Shown piece after piece: positions 6,151-8,527 of a stretch of 8,527 nt of DNA. The DNA is from Ruminococcaceae bacterium UBA3818. Lineage in GTDB: Bacteria > Bacillota > Clostridia > Oscillospirales > Ruminococcaceae. Positions within the stretch are counted from its first letter, which is position 1, and each line of letters begins with the position of its first letter. The notes under the pieces were generated by a model. That model worked only from the letters and a program-made list of their open reading frames with translations, had not been told where the DNA came from and searched no databases. The position numbers and the translations under genes were made by a program. The stretch is taken from NCBI GenBank assembly GCA_002369315.1, contig DFDW01000040.1, positions 1 through 8,527 on the forward strand, in the 5' to 3' direction.

Positions 6151-6159
6151 GTTTGAAAA

Positions 6160-7902
6160 TTAGAAACGGTTGCGTTTTTTGTAGCTGGTGTGGAGGATCT
6201 CGTGGGCCTTGTGGGAGCCGTAGCTGCCCAGATAGGTCTCGTAAACCTCTTTGACCACCGGGTTTTCATGGGATTTCCGAATCGGCTTGTTCTTATCATC
6301 TTCGTACAACGCAGCCGCACGCCGCGCTTTCAGATCGATGAAGTTGCGAACCGCCGCCGGCTGTACCGGCTGGCCGCCGCCGTTGACGCAGCCGCCCGGG
6401 CAGCCCATGATCTCGATGAAGTGATAGTTCTTCTCGCCGGATTTGACCGATTCCAGAACTTTCTTGGCGTTTTTCAGTCCGGACGCAACGCAGACATTCA
6501 GCTCCAGATCGCCGATCTTGTAGGTCGCTTCCTTAATACCCTGGGTACCGCGGACCTCGCTGAACTCAACGGCCTCGCCGCTTTCGCCGGTGATCCACTC
6601 TTTCGCGGTACGCAGCGCCGCTTCCATAACGCCGCCGGTGGCGCCGAAAATTACGCCTGCGCCGGTGGAGGTGCCCAAAGGCGCGTCGAACTCTTCGTCG
6701 GGCAGCTTGGGCAGATACATACCTGCACGGTTGATCATGCGGGCCAGTTCACGGGTGGTCAGGGCAACGTCTACGTCCGGATAACCGGAAGCGGACTCGT
6801 CCTCACGCTTGGTCTCAAACTTCTTGGCAGTACAGGGCATAATGCCGACCACGAAGATGTCTTTGGGATCAATGCCGGTTTTCTCCGCGTACCAGGTCTT
6901 GGCCAGCGCGCCGAACATCTGCTGCGGCGATTTGCAGGTGGACAGGTTCTCGGTGAATTCCGGATAGTAATGCTCACAGTATTTGACCCAGCCGGGGGAG
7001 CAGGAGGTGATCATCGGCAGCTTGCCGCCATTTTTGATTCGCTCAACCAGCTCATTGGCCTCTTCCACGATGGTCATATCCGCGGCAAAGTCGGTGTCAT
7101 AAACGCCGTCAAAGCCCAGACGGCGCAGCGCCGCGACCATCTTGCCTTCCACGTTGGTGCCGATGTGCATGCCAAACGCTTCACCCAAAGTTACGCGGAT
7201 GGAAGGAGCGGTCTGAACGATGACATGTTTGGTCGGGTCGTTAAGCGCACGCCATACATCCTTGGTGTTGTCTTTTTCCGACAGCGCACCGGTGGGGCAG
7301 ACAACAATACACTGGCCGCAGGATACGCAGGCCACGTCGGACAAATTCTGGTCAAAGGCGGAGCCAATGTGGGTGTTAAAGCCACGGCCGTTGGGGCCGA
7401 TCACCGCAACATCCTGCCATTTGGCGCAAGCGGCAGCACAGCGGCGGCACAGCACACACTTGGAGTTGTCGCGTACCAAATGTACGGCGGAATCGTCGTA
7501 ATTGCTGGCGGGCTTTTCACCGTCATAAATCGCTTCGTCGTAGATACGGAAGTCTTTACACAGTTTCTGCAGCTCACAGTTTCCGGAGCGTACGCAGGAC
7601 AAGCAGGAACGGTTATGGGTGGAAAGGATCAGCTCCAGGTTGGTTTTGCGGGAAGCGAAAACACGTTTGGAGTTGGTCAGGATCTCCATGCCCTCGGCCA
7701 CCGGATAAACGCAGGCGGCAACCAGGTTCCGCATGCCGACAACTTCTACTACGCAGATGCGGCAGGCGCCGATTTCGTTGATTTCTCTTAAGTAACACAA
7801 GGTGGGAATTTCGATTCCATGCATTCTGGCGGCTTCCAAAATGGTGCTGCCGGCCGGTACGGACAAGGGCATACCGTTAATTTTAATATTTACCATTTCC
7901 AT
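6160..7902 (-). CDS. hndD: [FeFe] hydrogenase, group A, HndD/HydA-type catalytic subunit
   Basis: The 580-residue soluble protein carries the classic cluster chain. An N-terminal 2Fe-2S domain has C36, C47, C50 and C64. A His-ligated 4Fe-4S site has H96, C100, C103 and C109. Two ferredoxin-type 4Fe-4S clusters have C149/152/155/159 and C192/195/198/202. The catalytic H-cluster domain shows L1 TSCSPGW (299-305), L2 MPCTAKKFE (355-363, C357) and L3 EIMGCPGGCVNGGGQP with C501 and C505. A small-subunit-like C-terminal tail includes KSHENP and AHEILH. It reduces protons or oxidises H2, taking electrons through the clusters. The NuoF/HndC-type gene directly upstream (17-bp gap) indicates a multimeric NAD(P)-linked, possibly electron-bifurcating complex rather than a monomeric ferredoxin enzyme. 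ATG 7902 has AAGGAG 9 nt upstream, overlapping the end of the preceding gene; another ATG two codons later is less well placed. The Ser in L1 differs from the textbook TSCCPGW. hydA is an alternative symbol. Confidence 0.95.
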   Translation of the reverse strand: MEMVNIKINGMPLSVPAGSTILEAARMHGIEIPTLCYLREINEIGACRICVVEVVGMRNLVAACVYPVAEGMEILTNSKRVFASRKTNLELILSTHNRSCLSCVRSGNCELQKLCKDFRIYDEAIYDGEKPASNYDDSAVHLVRDNSKCVLCRRCAAACAKWQDVAVIGPNGRGFNTHIGSAFDQNLSDVACVSCGQCIVVCPTGALSEKDNTKDVWRALNDPTKHVIVQTAPSIRVTLGEAFGMHIGTNVEGKMVAALRRLGFDGVYDTDFAADMTIVEEANELVERIKNGGKLPMITSCSPGWVKYCEHYYPEFTENLSTCKSPQQMFGALAKTWYAEKTGIDPKDIFVVGIMPCTAKKFETKREDESASGYPDVDVALTTRELARMINRAGMYLPKLPDEEFDAPLGTSTGAGVIFGATGGVMEAALRTAKEWITGESGEAVEFSEVRGTQGIKEATYKIGDLELNVCVASGLKNAKKVLESVKSGEKNYHFIEIMGCPGGCVNGGGQPVQPAAVRNFIDLKARRAAALYEDDKNKPIRKSHENPVVKEVYETYLGSYGSHKAHEILHTSYKKRNRF

Positions 7903-7919
7903 TGTGGTACACTCCTTCC

Positions 7920-8527
7920 TTATTTTTTGTAGATGGCGCCGAACTTACATTTTTCCATGCAGGCGCCGCACTTGAGGCATTTCGCGGGATCGATGACGTG
8001 AGGCTGTTTCACGGTGCCGGAGATGGCGTCCGCCGGGCAGGCTCTTGCGCACAAAGTACAGCCTTTGCACTTCTCACGGTCGATGACGTAGCTCAGCAGC
8101 GCTTTACATACGCCGGCCGGGCACTTCTTGTCAACGATATGGGCCACATATTCATCCCGGAAGTATTTCAGGGTAGAGAGTACCGGGTTGGGAGCGGACT
8201 GGCCGAGGCCGCACAAAGAGTTGGCCTTGATGTGGTAGCACAACTCTTCCATTTTGTCCAGATCTTCCATGGTACCTTTGCCTTTGGTGATCTTGTCCAG
8301 CATTTCCAGCAGGCGCTTGGTACCGATACGGCAGGGCGTACATTTGCCGCAGCTTTCGTCTACGGTGAATTCCAGGAAGAACTTGGCGATATCCACCATA
8401 CAGGTGTCTTCATCCATAACGATCAGGCCGCCGGAGCCCATCATGGAGCCGATGGAGATCAGGTTGTCGTAGTCAACGGGGATATCAATCAAAGAAGCGG
8501 GGATACAGCCGCCGGAAGGACCGCCGG
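7920..8527 (-). CDS. hndC: NuoF/HndC-type NAD(P)H-oxidising hydrogenase subunit, C-terminal 201 residues (cut by the right window edge)
   Basis: The reading frame is open to the window edge, so the true start is outside. Visible residues begin with the NuoF-family motif GGPSGGCIP, then IDIPVDYDNLISIGSMMGSGG. The 4Fe-4S site follows as ESCGKCTPCRIGTKR (three Cys) plus the distal Cys in NSLCGLGQSAPNP. The C-terminal extension starts KKCPAGVCKAL and carries two ferredoxin motifs, CKGCTLCARACP and CLKCGACMEKC. This extension is typical of HndC/HydB subunits of hydrogenases and formate dehydrogenases and is absent from ordinary complex I NuoF. By family knowledge the unseen N-terminal part holds the FMN and NAD(P) sites. 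It would pass electrons to the HndD-type subunit encoded 17 bp downstream. A NuoE/HndA-like 2Fe-2S subunit gene is expected just upstream, outside the window. HndC versus another NuoF-like electron-transfer subunit cannot be settled without it, but adjacency to the hydrogenase makes HndC/HydB likely. Confidence 0.93.
   Translation of the reverse strand, partial: GGPSGGCIPASLIDIPVDYDNLISIGSMMGSGGLIVMDEDTCMVDIAKFFLEFTVDESCGKCTPCRIGTKRLLEMLDKITKGKGTMEDLDKMEELCYHIKANSLCGLGQSAPNPVLSTLKYFRDEYVAHIVDKKCPAGVCKALLSYVIDREKCKGCTLCARACPADAISGTVKQPHVIDPAKCLKCGACMEKCKFGAIYKK

Noticed and set aside
6079..6159. Remnant of the HelD C-terminal part after the stop codon
   Set aside because: Only 36 bp separate the stop from the terminator, and no frame shows helicase motifs. 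The missing part is deleted, not frameshifted.
6190..7791. Long plus-strand open frame (533 codons) opposite the hydrogenase gene
   Set aside because: It is antisense to a gene with unmistakable cluster-binding motifs. Its translation is low-complexity with no recognisable family, and it has no ribosome binding site. It is open because of GC-biased third codon positions in the real gene.

Overview
The window looks like a chromosomal segment of an anaerobic, fermentative member of the Bacillota, most likely class Clostridia (an Oscillospirales/Ruminococcaceae-like gut lineage is my guess, not shown by the sequence). The reasons are the HndC/HndD-type NAD(P)-linked [FeFe] hydrogenase pair, strong AGGAGG-type ribosome binding sites, sigma-A-type promoters with extended -10 elements, a lepA-hemW gene order, and a fairly GC-rich base composition with many CGG/GCC codons.

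Layout, left to right. (1) The 5' two thirds of glyA (minus strand) runs off the left edge exactly at the PLP-binding lysine. Its promoter lies in a 216-bp intergenic region, and an 8-bp perfect dyad is centred on the -35 element. (2) A plus-strand ECF-like sigma factor fragment has region 2 but no region 4. It ends at a bidirectional terminator. (3) A minus-strand cluster reads lepA (elongation factor 4), then a class I SAM methyltransferase, then hemW (radical-SAM heme chaperone). A GC-rich terminator-like hairpin separates lepA from the methyltransferase. The methyltransferase and hemW overlap by 4 bp. (4) Divergent from lepA is a plus-strand gene for the N-terminal 276 residues of a HelD/UvrD-like helicase. 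It stops soon after Walker A, next to a second bidirectional terminator. (5) A minus-strand hydrogenase operon carries a NuoF/HndC-type flavoprotein (C-terminal 201 residues; starts beyond the right edge), followed 17 bp later by a complete 580-residue HndD/HydA-type [FeFe] hydrogenase.

How the parts work together: HndC and HndD are expected to be subunits of one soluble complex. It would move electrons between NAD(P)H (and perhaps ferredoxin) and protons, making or consuming H2. LepA, the methyltransferase and HemW form a housekeeping read-through unit. GlyA supplies one-carbon units. No mobile element, CRISPR array, tRNA or rRNA is visible.

I do not see a convincing new multi-gene system. 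The most unusual feature is that both plus-strand genes in the window encode RNA-polymerase-associated families (sigma region 2; HelD-like). Each has an intact promoter and/or ribosome binding site but has lost its 3' part directly beside a terminator shared with a convergent gene. I read this as two independent 3' deletions (gene decay), with an assembly artefact or functional truncated proteins as alternatives.
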